A stretch of DNA of 64,000 nt from Achromobacter kerstersii (GCF_902859595.1 NZ_CADIJQ010000001.1:496001-560000); one strand, 5' to 3'. Shown: positions 27,766 to 36,624, counted from the stretch's first letter. Numbers and translations: made by a program. Notes: generated by a model from the letters alone, not told the origin.

Positions 27766-27804
27766 CCGCCTCTGCCGGGCACGTTTCCTAAAGCAGAGAA
27801 CCGC

Positions 27805-29370
27805 ATGCAAGCCTCCCCGACCGACACCGCTTTCCAGTACGGCAACGCCTCGCCCATGGAATACCTGCGGCAGATTCTGACCGCGCGCGTCTACGACATC
27901 GCCCGCGAAACCGAGCTGGACCCGGCGCGCGGCCTGTCAGTCCGGCTGAACAACACGGTGTTTTTGAAGCGCGAAGACAATCAGCCGGTGTTTTCCTTCA
28001 AGGTGCGCGGCGCCTACAACAAGATGCGCAACACGCCGCAGGCGGCGCTGGACCGGGGCGTGATCACCGCGTCCGCTGGCAACCACGCCCAAGGCGTGGC
28101 CATTTCCGCCGCCAAGCTGGGCGCGCGCGCCATCATCGTGGTGCCGCAGACCGCGCCGCAGGTGAAGGTGGACGCGGTGCGCGCCCACGGCGGCCCGACC
28201 GTCACGGTGGTGCAGGCGGGCGATTCCTATAGCGACGCCTACGCCCACGCGCAAACGCTGGCGCAGCAGCATGAGATGACCTTCGTGCCCGCCTTTGACG
28301 ACCCCTATGTCATCGCCGGCCAAGGCACCGTCGGCATGGAAATCCTGCGCCAGCACGCCGGCCCGCTGCACGCGATCTTCGTGCCCATCGGCGGCGGCAG
28401 CCTGGCCGCTGGCGTGTCGGCCTATGTGAAATCGGTGGACCCGTCGGTGAAAGTGATCGGCGTGCAAACCGAAGATTCCTGCGCGATGGCGCAATCGCTG
28501 AAGGCGGGCGAACGCGTGAACCTGGCGGAAGTGGGGCTGTTTTCGGATGGCACCGCCGTGAAGCTGGTGGGCGAGGAAACCTTCCGCCTGTGCCGCGAAT
28601 ACCTGGATGAGGTGATCCTGGTGGACACCGACGCCGTGTGCGCAGCAATCAAGGACGTGTTCCTGGATACGCGCAGCGTGCTGGAACCGGCGGGCGCGCT
28701 GGCGGTGGCGGGCTTGAAGAAATACGTTGAACGGGAAAACGCCCAAGGCTTGTCGATGGTGGCCATCACGTCGGGCGCCAACATGAATTTTGACCGCATG
28801 CGTTTCGTGGCGGACCGCGCCGAAGTGGGCGAGGCGCGCGAGGCCGTCTTCGCAGTCACCGTGCCCGAAGAACGCGGCAGCTTCCGCCGGTTCTGCCGCG
28901 TGATCGGCCAGCGCAGCGTGACCGAATTCAACTACCGCATTGCCGACGCGCACACCGCGCACATCTTCGTCAGCATGCAGATTGCGCGCCGGGGCGACGC
29001 GGCCGACATCATGGCGGCGTTGCAGGAACAGGGCTTTTCCGCCAGCGACCTGACGAACAACGAGGTCTCGAAGCAGCACATCCGCTACATGGTGGGCGGG
29101 CGTTCGCCACTGGCGGGCGGTGAACGGCTGTTCCGCTTTGAATTCCCCGAGCGTCCCGGCGCGCTGATGAAGTTCCTGTCAGAGATGGCGCCCAACTGGA
29201 ACATCAGCCTGTTCCACTACCGCAACCAGGGCGCGGATTTCAGTTCGGCGTTGGTCGGCATCCAGGCGCCGCTGGCCGATAGCGCAGCGCTGGACGCCTT
29301 CTTGCAGCAACTGGGTTATGCGCATTTTGAAGAGACCCACAACGAGGCCTACCGCCAGTTTCTGATCTGA
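27805..29370 (+). CDS. ilvA: Biosynthetic threonine ammonia-lyase
   Basis: A 521-residue PLP enzyme that deaminates threonine to 2-oxobutanoate, the first step of isoleucine synthesis. PLP lysine is Lys66 in SFKVRGAYNKM; the phosphate-binding loop GGGSLAAG is intact; two ACT-like regulatory domains fill residues about 335-521 (ERGSFRRFCRVIGQRSVTEFNYR and ERPGALMKFLSEM), where isoleucine inhibits and valine activates. This two-ACT architecture marks the biosynthetic rather than the catabolic enzyme. The ATG at 27805 follows the leader terminator; the upstream in-frame ATG at 27760 lies inside the terminator T tract and is rejected. Confidence 0.96.
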   Translation: MQASPTDTAFQYGNASPMEYLRQILTARVYDIARETELDPARGLSVRLNNTVFLKREDNQPVFSFKVRGAYNKMRNTPQAALDRGVITASAGNHAQGVAISAAKLGARAIIVVPQTAPQVKVDAVRAHGGPTVTVVQAGDSYSDAYAHAQTLAQQHEMTFVPAFDDPYVIAGQGTVGMEILRQHAGPLHAIFVPIGGGSLAAGVSAYVKSVDPSVKVIGVQTEDSCAMAQSLKAGERVNLAEVGLFSDGTAVKLVGEETFRLCREYLDEVILVDTDAVCAAIKDVFLDTRSVLEPAGALAVAGLKKYVERENAQGLSMVAITSGANMNFDRMRFVADRAEVGEAREAVFAVTVPEERGSFRRFCRVIGQRSVTEFNYRIADAHTAHIFVSMQIARRGDAADIMAALQEQGFSASDLTNNEVSKQHIRYMVGGRSPLAGGERLFRFEFPERPGALMKFLSEMAPNWNISLFHYRNQGADFSSALVGIQAPLADSAALDAFLQQLGYAHFEETHNEAYRQFLI

Positions 29371-29390
29371 CCCGACCCGTCCCGACGGGA

Positions 29391-29415
29391 CCAGACCTGA
29401 TCTGGTCGGGTCTGG
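29391..29415. terminator. Inverted repeat between convergent ilvA and 29433 gene
   Basis: CCAGACC (29391-29397) pairs with GGTCTGG (29409-29415) around an 11-base loop, in a stretch with several other GACCCG/CGGGTC echoes. There is no T tract, so termination is only suggested by its place between convergent genes. Confidence 0.4.
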
Positions 29416-29432
29416 ACTGAACCCGTTCCGGG

Positions 29433-30380
29433 TCAGCCCGGTTTGCAGTTCGCCTTGGCGGCTGACTTCGCGGTGGGCAAGGCGACGCCCGGTTTGAGCT
29501 GCAACGTGGCGCGGCCCTGCGTTTGCTCCAATTGCAGCGTGGCCGCGCGCCAGGCGGGCACATCGTCAAATAAGACTTCCGGCCGGGATGACGACGGGTA
29601 CAGCGGATCGGGCCGGTTGAATTCGATGGCGGGAAGCGCCAGGCATGTGTCTTTGAAGTTCAGCCGCGCCAGTTCACGCCCGTCGCTGACGCGCACCGCG
29701 CGAAACGCCAGCGGCGCGTCCACGAACTTCGTGACTTCCGGCACGATGCGCATGTCGCCCTGCGCGTCCTTGATGCGCGTGGCGGGCTGCACCACCACCA
29801 CATCGCGGACGGGCGGAATGGCCAGATACGCTACATCGCCGTCCACATCCAGCAGTTTTCCCTGGCCCAGATTCATGGCTTTGAGCGGCGCGTGGCGGAT
29901 CAGCACCGTTTCTTGCCAGGCGGTTTCCACGCGCGTCCAGCCAGGCAGGCGGGCGTCTTCGAAGCGGGTGCCGCTGGGTTTGTCGCGGTCGCGCTGGTTC
30001 GATAGCGCCAGCCGGTTCACGCGCAACGCGCCGTTGGCGACCTGCAAGTGGGCCAGGACCGGATCGGTGGTCGAACTGGTGAAGTAGGCCAGCACGGCAT
30101 CGGTTTCAAGCGCCTTTGCGTTGGCGGCGCAAAAAAACGCGTTTGAGGCCATGTCGCGGCCGTCGGGGTAGAGCTGCTTGCCGACGTCCCGGCCGCAGAG
30201 CTTGTTGCCCTGGAACGTAATGGTGGTGCTGCGGGTGTTTTGACGCTGGCCGGTGTTCCAGTCCTGACGCCCGCCGGTGGTGATCTCGACAACGAGGCCG
30301 TGGTTGTCGTAGATGATTGATGCGCCTGCGGGCGCGGCAAGCAGGCTGAGAAAAAACGCCATGATGCGGCTTCTCGTCAT
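29433..30380 (-). CDS. Secreted protein of unknown function
   Basis: A 315-residue protein with a signal peptide (MTRSRIMAFFLSLLAAPAGAS). The mature part is beta-rich and polar, with three cysteines that could pair (GNKLCGRDV, AFFCAAN, FKDTCLAL). I find no recognised enzyme motif. A GGGAG lies about ten bases before the ATG at 30380; a second ATG six codons later would still give a signal peptide. It is on the same strand as, and 77 bp downstream of, the FecBCD-azurin operon, so it may be its last gene, but a separate promoter is possible. Periplasmic location is the only firm inference. Confidence 0.75.
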   Translation of the reverse strand: MTRSRIMAFFLSLLAAPAGASIIYDNHGLVVEITTGGRQDWNTGQRQNTRSTTITFQGNKLCGRDVGKQLYPDGRDMASNAFFCAANAKALETDAVLAYFTSSTTDPVLAHLQVANGALRVNRLALSNQRDRDKPSGTRFEDARLPGWTRVETAWQETVLIRHAPLKAMNLGQGKLLDVDGDVAYLAIPPVRDVVVVQPATRIKDAQGDMRIVPEVTKFVDAPLAFRAVRVSDGRELARLNFKDTCLALPAIEFNRPDPLYPSSSRPEVLFDDVPAWRAATLQLEQTQGRATLQLKPGVALPTAKSAAKANCKPG

Positions 30381-30456
30381 TTCCGCGGACTCCCTGGGAT
30401 GGCTGGACCGGTAAATATATACCGCCGCCATGATGTGCCGCCGCCGTCCTGTGGCT

Positions 30457-31263
30457 TCAGATCCCGGCCAGCCCATCCACGTGCACCTGCGCCTGCCCCT
30501 GTGGGCAGCGTTCCACGCGGGCTTGCACGCGATAAACCTCGCGCAACGAGTGCGGCGTGACGACATCGGCGGGCAGGCCCTGGGCCTGAATCGCGCCGCG
30601 ATGCAGCAGCAGCGCGTGGTCGGCGTGGCGCAGCGCGATGTTCAAGTCATGCAGCACCACCAAGGTGATCAACCGGTGCTGGCGCGTCTGACGGCGCAGC
30701 ACGTCCATCACATGAAATTGATAGTTCAGGTCCAGCGCGGACAGTGGTTCGTCCAGCAACAGCAGGCGAGGGCGGCGCACCAGCGCCTGCGCCAGCGAAG
30801 CCAGTTGCTTCTGGCCGCCCGACAATTCGTCCAGATAGCGGCTGGCCAAGGCGGAGATACCCAAGTCGTTGATGACGGCCAACGCGTCCTGCATCAGCGC
30901 CTGACCCGTCGCGCCTTTGCGGGCCGTGCCATTGCCCGCCGCACGCCCCGAGCGCGCAGCGACCAGCACGGATTCGAAGACCGTCATGTGTACGCCTTTG
31001 GGCAAGGCTTGCGGCATGTACATGGCGCGCTCGGCCCGGCGCGCGGGGGAGGCGCGCGCCAGGTCTTCGTCGTCCAACAGGATCGCGCCGCGCATCACGG
31101 GGTTCAGCCCGGCCAGCGTTTTCAGCAGCGTGGATTTGCCGCTGCCGTTCGGCCCAAGCAGCGCAGTGACCGTGCCTTCGGCCAGCGGCCCGGCGCTAAG
31201 GTTCTGTAGCACCGGCCTGCCGCCGTAGCCAGCGTCCAGCCCGCGAATGTGCAGCGCTGTCAT
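30457..31263 (-). CDS. FecE-type ABC transporter ATP-binding protein
   Basis: A 268-residue ATPase of the iron-siderophore/cobalamin/heme class. Walker A GPNGSGKSTLLKTLAG, signature ELSGGQKQLASLAQAL, Walker B LLLLDEPLSALDL and H-loop VVLHDLNIALRHAD are intact; the Q-loop region reads MYMPQALPKG. It starts two bases after the azurin stop, so azurin and this ATPase are translated from one messenger together with the permease (31857) and the binding protein (32947). It would energise import of a metal complex; the ligand is not known. Confidence 0.92.
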   Translation of the reverse strand: MTALHIRGLDAGYGGRPVLQNLSAGPLAEGTVTALLGPNGSGKSTLLKTLAGLNPVMRGAILLDDEDLARASPARRAERAMYMPQALPKGVHMTVFESVLVAARSGRAAGNGTARKGATGQALMQDALAVINDLGISALASRYLDELSGGQKQLASLAQALVRRPRLLLLDEPLSALDLNYQFHVMDVLRRQTRQHRLITLVVLHDLNIALRHADHALLLHRGAIQAQGLPADVVTPHSLREVYRVQARVERCPQGQAQVHVDGLAGI

Positions 31264-31265
31264 CG

Positions 31266-31817
31266 TCAGGGTTGCAGCACCAGCGTGCCGCGCATGTGTT
31301 GGGCGTGCGCGGGGAACGAGCAGTAGTAGGTGTACGACTGCCCGGCGCGCAGGCGGCTTACCGGGAAGGTCACGGTGGCGGTTTCGCCGCCGCCCAGCAT
31401 CGGGGTCTTGGCCAGGATGCGCGCGTCGCCGGGCGCCAGGAACTCATGCTGCACGCCGGCTTTGATGCCGTCGACCATCACGGCGTCAATGTCTTCCGTC
31501 TTCGTCAGCACCCAGTTGTGGCCGGCCTTTTCCTTGCTGTTCTTTCCGGTGTGAATCAGGCGCACGGTGAACTCGGTGCACGTGGACGGCACGACGATAT
31601 GGTCGGGGCCGAACTGTTTTCCGGGGCGGCCTTCGACGTCGATGGCGCAAGCAGCGGGGGCCACTGCGGGGATTGCGGCGGGCGTATTGGCGGATGCATG
31701 GGTGGACGCGTTGGCGGATGCGTTGGCGTCGCTATGGGAGGCCAATCCAGCGGGGGCGGCTTGCGCGGCGCCAGCGAACAGCAAGCTGGCCAACGCCAGG
31801 GTCAGGCGGGAATGCAT
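31266..31817 (-). CDS. azu: Azurin-family cupredoxin with Ala/Asn-rich linker
   Basis: A 183-residue exported blue-copper protein. A signal peptide (ending AAQAA) is followed by a low-complexity linker of about 35 residues rich in Ala, Asn and Ser, then an azurin domain of about 128 residues. Copper ligands are visible: His in AGHNWVLT, Cys in YYCSFPAHAQHM, the following His and the Met of QHMRG. The conserved disulfide cysteines (ACAIDV and PSTCTEF) are also there. Azurins carry electrons in the periplasm; this one has the long linker of neisserial lipid-modified azurins but no lipobox. It is inserted between the permease and ATPase genes of a metal ABC transporter, which is unusual for azurin. 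Confidence 0.92.
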   Translation of the reverse strand: MHSRLTLALASLLFAGAAQAAPAGLASHSDANASANASTHASANTPAAIPAVAPAACAIDVEGRPGKQFGPDHIVVPSTCTEFTVRLIHTGKNSKEKAGHNWVLTKTEDIDAVMVDGIKAGVQHEFLAPGDARILAKTPMLGGGETATVTFPVSRLRAGQSYTYYCSFPAHAQHMRGTLVLQP

Positions 31818-31856
31818 CAGGGGAGTCTCCTTATGGGATGCAGGCTTAGGGGGACG

Positions 31857-32939
31857 TCAGGCGCGCTTTAACGCACGCACGACGATGGTGAGAAAAAACG
31901 GAATGCCAACCAGCGACGTCACAATGCCCACGGGAATCAGCGCGCCGGGCAACACCGTCTTTGACGCGACCGACGCCAGCGACAGGATCAGCGCTCCCGC
32001 CAGCGCACTGCCGGGCAGGTAATAGCGGTGGTCTTCGCCCAGCAGCAGGCGCGCGATGTGCGGGGCGACCAGGCCAACAAAACCAATCGTGCCGACGAAC
32101 GACACCGCCAGCGCCGCCAGCGCGCTGACGCGCAACAGGCTGACCAGGCGCAGCCGTTTGACGTCAATGCCGAAGCTGGCGGCGCGCTCTTCACCCAGCC
32201 GCACGGCGGTCAGCTTCCAGGCGTCGCGCATCGAAAAGGGCAGGGCCAGCGCGACGGCCGCCGCCATGACGGACACCGTCGTCCAGTTGGCGCGCGCCAG
32301 GCTGCCCATCGTCCAGAACACAATGCCCTGCAAGGCCTCTTCGCTGGCCACGAATTGCAGCAGCATCACCAGCGCCTGAAAGGAATAGACCAGCGCAATG
32401 CCGAACAACACCACGCCCAACGTCGAACCGCCGCGCCAGCGCGCGACGCGTTCCAGAATCAGCACCGACACCAGCGTGCAGGCAAAGGCCGAGACCGATA
32501 CCACCATGCCGGGCGGCAATGCCGGCACATGCCAATCCAGCGTGATCGCCAGCGACGCGCCAAAGGCCGCCGCCGCCGACACGCCCAGCGTGTAGGGGCT
32601 GGCCAGCGGGTTGTCGAGCATCGTCTGCATCTCGGCCCCGCCCAGCCCCAGCGCCACGCCGACCAACAACGCCATCAGCGCGTAAGGCAGCCGGAACTGC
32701 CAGACGATGACGCGCGTGCCAGCGCTGGCCGCGTCCGGATGCAGCAGCGTGTGCAGCAGGTCGGCCAGCGGCAGCGCCGCCGGGCCGCTGGCGATGTCGG
32801 CGAGCAGGCTGGCGAGGATGGCCAGCGCCAACACCGCCGTCAGGAACAAACGCTTGCGCACCGTGCGGCGGTACGCGGCGATGGCATCGTCTGCGCTTGC
32901 CGCAAAGGTCGGCGCGGCCGCCGTGGTCGGGCTGATCAT
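31857..32939 (-). CDS. FecCD-type ABC transporter permease
   Basis: A 360-residue permease of the FecCD/BtuC family with about ten helices. Family strings include WQFRLPYALMALLVGVALGLGGAEMQ, NPLASPYTLGVSAAAAFGA, and GTIGFVGLVAPHIARLLLGEDH, then LPGSALAGALILSLAS. The last helix hairpin ends VGIPFFLTIVV, as in BtuC. It lies seven bases after the stop of the binding-protein gene and 40 bp before azurin. One permease gene implies a homodimer. Substrates of the family are siderophores, heme or corrinoids. Confidence 0.93.
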   Translation of the reverse strand: MISPTTAAAPTFAASADDAIAAYRRTVRKRLFLTAVLALAILASLLADIASGPAALPLADLLHTLLHPDAASAGTRVIVWQFRLPYALMALLVGVALGLGGAEMQTMLDNPLASPYTLGVSAAAAFGASLAITLDWHVPALPPGMVVSVSAFACTLVSVLILERVARWRGGSTLGVVLFGIALVYSFQALVMLLQFVASEEALQGIVFWTMGSLARANWTTVSVMAAAVALALPFSMRDAWKLTAVRLGEERAASFGIDVKRLRLVSLLRVSALAALAVSFVGTIGFVGLVAPHIARLLLGEDHRYYLPGSALAGALILSLASVASKTVLPGALIPVGIVTSLVGIPFFLTIVVRALKRA

Positions 32940-32946
32940 GGTGCGA

Positions 32947-34209
32947 TTAGCGGATGGATGGGGCGGCAGCGGCGGAAGTGCCGGCAGCGGCGGAAGTGGC
33001 AGCAGCGCCGGAAGTTGCGGCAGCGGGGGAAGTGGAAGAAGCGGCGGAAGTGGAAGAAGCGCCGGAAGATCCAGCAGGCGCCGTCCAGTACGTTCCCGCG
33101 TTGTCCACGTTCAGAAACTGGCGGTACAGCGTGTCCAACGTTTCCTGCGGGTTCAACGACGCAGCGCGTTCGGGGTAGAACCACTTGGCCATGGCTTCGA
33201 TGGCCGCCACGTTGTAGGGCGAGTTGTAGAAGGCATGCCAGATACCGTAGGCGCGGTGCTGCGTCACGGCGCTCAGGTCGCGGATGCCATCGCGCGCCAG
33301 CAGCGTGGTGAGGCTGTCGGCCGACACTTGTGCGGCGGCGCCCGGGCCAACCAGCAGGCCCGGGCGGCCGGGTTCCGAACGGCTGCCGGTGGCAATGTAG
33401 ACATCGGGTTTGGCGTCCAGCAGGAATTCCAGACTGACGTCGCCGATCGCGCCGGGCAAGACGGGGGCCGCCACATTGACGCCGCCCGCCGCCTCCAGCA
33501 AGTCTCCAAAGCTGCCATTACCGGTGGTGTGGCAGCACGCCGGCCACACGCCCGCCAACATTTCCACGAACACGCGCGGGCGCTGCGCCTGCGGCACGGG
33601 CTCCACAATCTTGCGCACGCGCGCCAGCCGTTCTTCATAGAAAGCGATATAGGCGTCGGCTTCGGCCTGGCGGTCCAGCGCCTGCCCCAGAATCCGCATG
33701 CTGGGCACGGTGTTCTGCACGGGGTGCTGGCGGAAATCGATGAACACAATCGGAATGCCGGCATCTTGCAGCGCCGTGATCATCGGGTTGTTGCGCCCCG
33801 GCCCGTGGCCGCTCAGGCTGAACACCGCCACATCGGGCGCCAGCGACACGATCTTCTCGGGGCTGACGCTGGCTTCGGACGTCTTGCCGATCAGCGGCAC
33901 ATGGGCTGCTTTCGGATAGCGCGTGACGAGCTGGTTCCAGGAATACGGGTCTTGCTGTTTCAGCTCGCCTTGCCAGCCCACCACGCGGGCAACCGGGTCC
34001 TTCTGGTCCAGCAGCGCCATTGCGAAGACAAAGCGGCCTTCACCGAGCAGCACGCGTTTGGGGTGGTCAGGCACGGTGACGGTACGGCCGGCCAGGTCGG
34101 TGACCTGACGCGCGTGGGCGGCGGGCGCGACGCCAAACACGGCGCCAAATCCTGCGCCGAGCAGGGTGGTGGCGGCCAAGGCCGCGCGAAGCAAAGAGAG
34201 CGTACGCAT
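32947..34209 (-). CDS. FecB/BtuF-type periplasmic substrate-binding protein
   Basis: A 420-residue family 8 binding protein. Signal peptide at residues 1-34 (MRTLSLLRAALAATT...AHA), then VTDLAGRTVTVPDHPKRVLL at the start of the mature fold, SPEKIVSLAPDVAVFSLSG, and PVFIDFRQHP-like IPIVFIDFRQHP. The last 40 residues are a Ser/Ala/Thr-rich tail encoded by six 18-bp tandem repeats, not part of the fold. The ATG at 34209 is preferred because it opens the signal peptide. It is the first gene of an operon with a permease, azurin and ATPase. Upstream (34253-34272) lies a sequence faintly like a Fur box, but the match is weak. Confidence 0.9.
   Translation of the reverse strand: MRTLSLLRAALAATTLLGAGFGAVFGVAPAAHARQVTDLAGRTVTVPDHPKRVLLGEGRFVFAMALLDQKDPVARVVGWQGELKQQDPYSWNQLVTRYPKAAHVPLIGKTSEASVSPEKIVSLAPDVAVFSLSGHGPGRNNPMITALQDAGIPIVFIDFRQHPVQNTVPSMRILGQALDRQAEADAYIAFYEERLARVRKIVEPVPQAQRPRVFVEMLAGVWPACCHTTGNGSFGDLLEAAGGVNVAAPVLPGAIGDVSLEFLLDAKPDVYIATGSRSEPGRPGLLVGPGAAAQVSADSLTTLLARDGIRDLSAVTQHRAYGIWHAFYNSPYNVAAIEAMAKWFYPERAASLNPQETLDTLYRQFLNVDNAGTYWTAPAGSSGASSTSAASSTSPAAATSGAAATSAAAGTSAAAAPSIR
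32974..33081 (-). repeat. 18-bp tandem repeat, six units, encoding the C-terminal tail
   Basis: Six consecutive 18-bp units related to GGAAGTGGAAGAAGCGGC on the plus strand start at 32974 and repeat every 18 bases to 33081. They encode a Ser/Thr/Ala-rich extension of the binding protein. The last complete copies are the closest to each other. Confidence 0.88.
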
Positions 34210-34321
34210 CGAGACATCCAGGGTTGCGCCGTTGGCCGCGGGCTTGCGGGTAACGCGAACCATTCTTATCGACACGCAGTGTCCGCCAAGCCGTCTCAAG
34301 AAATCGTTAAGACGTGGCGGC

Positions 34322-34341
34322 GGTGCGGTGGGCACCGCACC
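34322..34341. promoter_or_regulatory. Inverted repeat in the FecB / M24 divergent region
   Basis: Perfect 9-bp arms GGTGCGGTG / CACCGCACC separated by GG, in the 243-bp gap between the divergent binding-protein and M24 genes. It could be a protein-binding site or a hairpin; no T tract follows. Confidence 0.45.
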
Positions 34342-34366
34342 GGCATGCAATAACGCTTATGGAACC

Positions 34367-34386
34367 CTCAGGTTTATTCATTGGGC
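34367..34386 (+). promoter_or_regulatory. 20-bp motif shared with the GAF/Bug promoter, copy 1
   Basis: CTCAGGTTTATTCATTGGGC lies 67 bases before the M24 gene start. The same 20-bp sequence with two G/C changes occurs at 36625-36644, between the LysR gene and the GAF-Bug operon. It is too long to be chance and is best read as a common operator of the nearby LysR protein. Confidence 0.65.
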
Positions 34387-34452
34387 GCTAATGCGTCGCC
34401 TGCCCATAATCCAACAGGCCTACGCGAGACACCTCACCCATAAGGAAACGCC

Positions 34453-35643
34453 ATGCCTAAACTCACCCACGCCGTCTGGCATTACCGGCGCGACAAGATG
34501 ACCGCCCTGATGGACGATCTGGCGGTTGACGCCATCATCTTTACGTCAGCCGACTTCTTCCAGTTTGCGACCAACTTCCACACCGACGTCTTGCCCTGGG
34601 AACGCCCGATCTTTGCCGTTGTGCCGCGTAACGGCACGCCGTTCCTGGTGATGAATGAGCTGTCCACGCACCATATGCAGTTTTCCCAGGAGCAGGGAAA
34701 AGTCTGGATCACGGACATCACCTACTACGCGGAACATCCGCGCGTGTCGAACCGGTTGCCCTTGATTACGCAGTTGCCTGAAGTCTTGGCGGCAAGGCTT
34801 GCGGCGGCGGGGTTGGCGCGGTCGCGCATCGCAGTTGAAGGCGGCAGCCCAGTGCTGGCGCACGTGGGCCGCATCCTGCCCGAAATGGTGCTGCGTCCCG
34901 CCACGCCGGAATGCCGGTCACTGCGCTGGCAAAAGCATGAAGAGGAACTGGCGGTGATGGCCGCCGCGGCCTCCATTTCGGATTGGATTCAGGATCGCTA
35001 CCGCGAAAACATCCAGCCCGGCCGCTTGGTGCAAGAGCTGGACTTTGCGATGGCGTCGCTATTCGTCCAGGAAGCCGCCAGGCGGTTTCCTGGCGAGCAT
35101 TTCGAAGTGATCCGGTGCTGGACTTTGAGCGGCCCAGCGTCTGCGTCGCCTCATGGCGATGGCGCGTCTTGCGGCGCGCGCATCAACAAGGGCGATGTGC
35201 TGGTCAACATCGTCATCCCGCGCCTGAACGGCCTGACGATTGAAAACGAACGCACCTGGTTCTGCGGCGCACCCTCGGCCGAACAGACCCGGCTCTGGTC
35301 CGCCGCCCGAGCCGCCAATGAAGCCGCCATTGCCGCCGCGCGCACGGGCAACCCGGTCTGCATGATGGATGCGGCGGCACAGGCCGAGATCGAAAAGGCC
35401 GGCTACGCGAACTTTATCCGCCATCGAACCGGGCATGCGGTAGGCATCATCCACCATGAATACCCGGAAGACATGGCGTTTTGCCAGCGCCCCTTGCTGG
35501 ACAACGAGGTCTATTCGGCCGAACCCGGCATCTACGCCTATGGCATTGGCGGCTTCCGGCTGGATGACACCGTGGTCGTGGGCGACACGCCGCGCGTGTT
35601 GACGAACACGCCCAAGAGCCTGGAATACGCGACGGTCAAGTAG
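34453..35643 (+). CDS. M24 peptidase-fold protein with altered metal ligands
   Basis: A 396-residue protein with the creatinase/aminopeptidase-P architecture: N-terminal domain to about residue 165, then a pita-bread catalytic domain. The conserved His motif RTGHAVGIIHHEYPE and AEPGIY are present. However, the usual first metal Asp is Asn (LVNIVIPRLNG), the second Asp position reads IENERTWF, and the final Glu of the RIED motif is Asp (RLDDTVVV). Creatinase-like members work without metal, so hydrolysis of a C-N bond in a small molecule is as likely as peptidase activity. It is convergent with the LysR gene (8-bp overlap), and its promoter carries the motif shared with the GAF-Bug operon. Confidence 0.85.
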   Translation: MPKLTHAVWHYRRDKMTALMDDLAVDAIIFTSADFFQFATNFHTDVLPWERPIFAVVPRNGTPFLVMNELSTHHMQFSQEQGKVWITDITYYAEHPRVSNRLPLITQLPEVLAARLAAAGLARSRIAVEGGSPVLAHVGRILPEMVLRPATPECRSLRWQKHEEELAVMAAAASISDWIQDRYRENIQPGRLVQELDFAMASLFVQEAARRFPGEHFEVIRCWTLSGPASASPHGDGASCGARINKGDVLVNIVIPRLNGLTIENERTWFCGAPSAEQTRLWSAARAANEAAIAAARTGNPVCMMDAAAQAEIEKAGYANFIRHRTGHAVGIIHHEYPEDMAFCQRPLLDNEVYSAEPGIYAYGIGGFRLDDTVVVGDTPRVLTNTPKSLEYATVK

Positions 35644-36604
35644 CCGCAGCAGGGCCAGCGCCGCCGCCTTCGAGCAGGCGCTTGGCTTCTTCACGCAGCG
35701 TCTCGCACAGGTCCGGCAGCACGATGCTGGGCGAGTTCGCTGCCCACAGCATGCCAATGGGGCCGAACTCCAGGCGCGACGGCATGCGCACGATGCTGAT
35801 CAGGTTCCAGCGCTCGTACATCTGCGCAACGGAACTGGCCAGCGTGGCGATGTAGTCGCGGTCTTGCAGCATGGACAACAGCGCCACCAGCGAACTCGTT
35901 TCCACGGCCGGGCGGGGCGGCGGCATGCCCGCATCCGACACGGCCTGGTCCAGCCGCACCCGCGACAACGTGCCGGGCGGCGGCAAAATCCACGGATAGC
36001 CGTCCGTGTCTTCCCAGCGCGGGGCAGCCAATTCCGCCAAGGGGTGGCCGCGCCGCGCCACCACGCTGAACGTATCGGTCATCAGCCATTCGGTGCACAG
36101 GCCGGAGCGGCTGGCGCGCACATCCAGCGGGCCGATGATCAGATCAATTTCACGTCGCTCCACGCGTTCCACCAAGGGCTCAAGCAATCCCTCAACCAGT
36201 TCGATCTGCACCTTGGGTGAACGCTGATGCAGCGCGGCAATGGCGCGCGGCAGCAAGACGGGGGCGGCGGACAGGATCGTGCCGATATGCAGATGCCCGG
36301 CCACGCCGCCTTTGACCGCTTCGATCTCTTCGCCGGTGCGCGCGGTGTCGCCCAGAACGCGGCAGGCGTAACGCCACAGCGCGCGCCCGGCCTCGGTCAG
36401 CGCCAGCGTGCGGCCGCGCACAAATAATGGCGTGCCGACCAGGTCTTCCATATCGCTTAGCCAATGGGACAGCGCGGGCTGCGTCATGTGCATCGCCTTG
36501 GCGGCGGCCGTCACGGTGCCGGCGCTTTCCAGCGCGGCCAGCACTTGCAGGTGACGCAGCTTCAGGCGGCGAGTCCAGGAGAGTTCGGTCGGGGTGGCAT
36601 CCAT
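35636..36604 (-). CDS. LysR-family regulator, likely of M24 and GAF-Bug genes
   Basis: A 322-residue LysR protein: helix-turn-helix at residues about 12-70 (LKLRHLQVLAALESAGTVTAAA, then MTQPALSHWLSDMEDLVG) and an effector domain that is intact to the end. It is divergent from the GAF-Bug operon and convergent with the M24 gene, which it overlaps by 8 bp. The 20-bp sequence shared by both flanking promoters lies just outside its own start (36625-36644), so it probably controls itself and both units in response to a molecule bound by the Bug receptor or hydrolysed by the M24 protein. Confidence 0.92.
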   Translation of the reverse strand: MDATPTELSWTRRLKLRHLQVLAALESAGTVTAAAKAMHMTQPALSHWLSDMEDLVGTPLFVRGRTLALTEAGRALWRYACRVLGDTARTGEEIEAVKGGVAGHLHIGTILSAAPVLLPRAIAALHQRSPKVQIELVEGLLEPLVERVERREIDLIIGPLDVRASRSGLCTEWLMTDTFSVVARRGHPLAELAAPRWEDTDGYPWILPPPGTLSRVRLDQAVSDAGMPPPRPAVETSSLVALLSMLQDRDYIATLASSVAQMYERWNLISIVRMPSRLEFGPIGMLWAANSPSIVLPDLCETLREEAKRLLEGGGAGPAAAT

Positions 36605-36624
36605 ACGGAAATGGTAATGGATAT

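Noticed and set aside
34253-34272. A Fur box in front of the FecB-like gene
   Set aside because: Only about half of the consensus is matched (GATAAGAATGGTT on the minus strand), too little to annotate without a matrix score.
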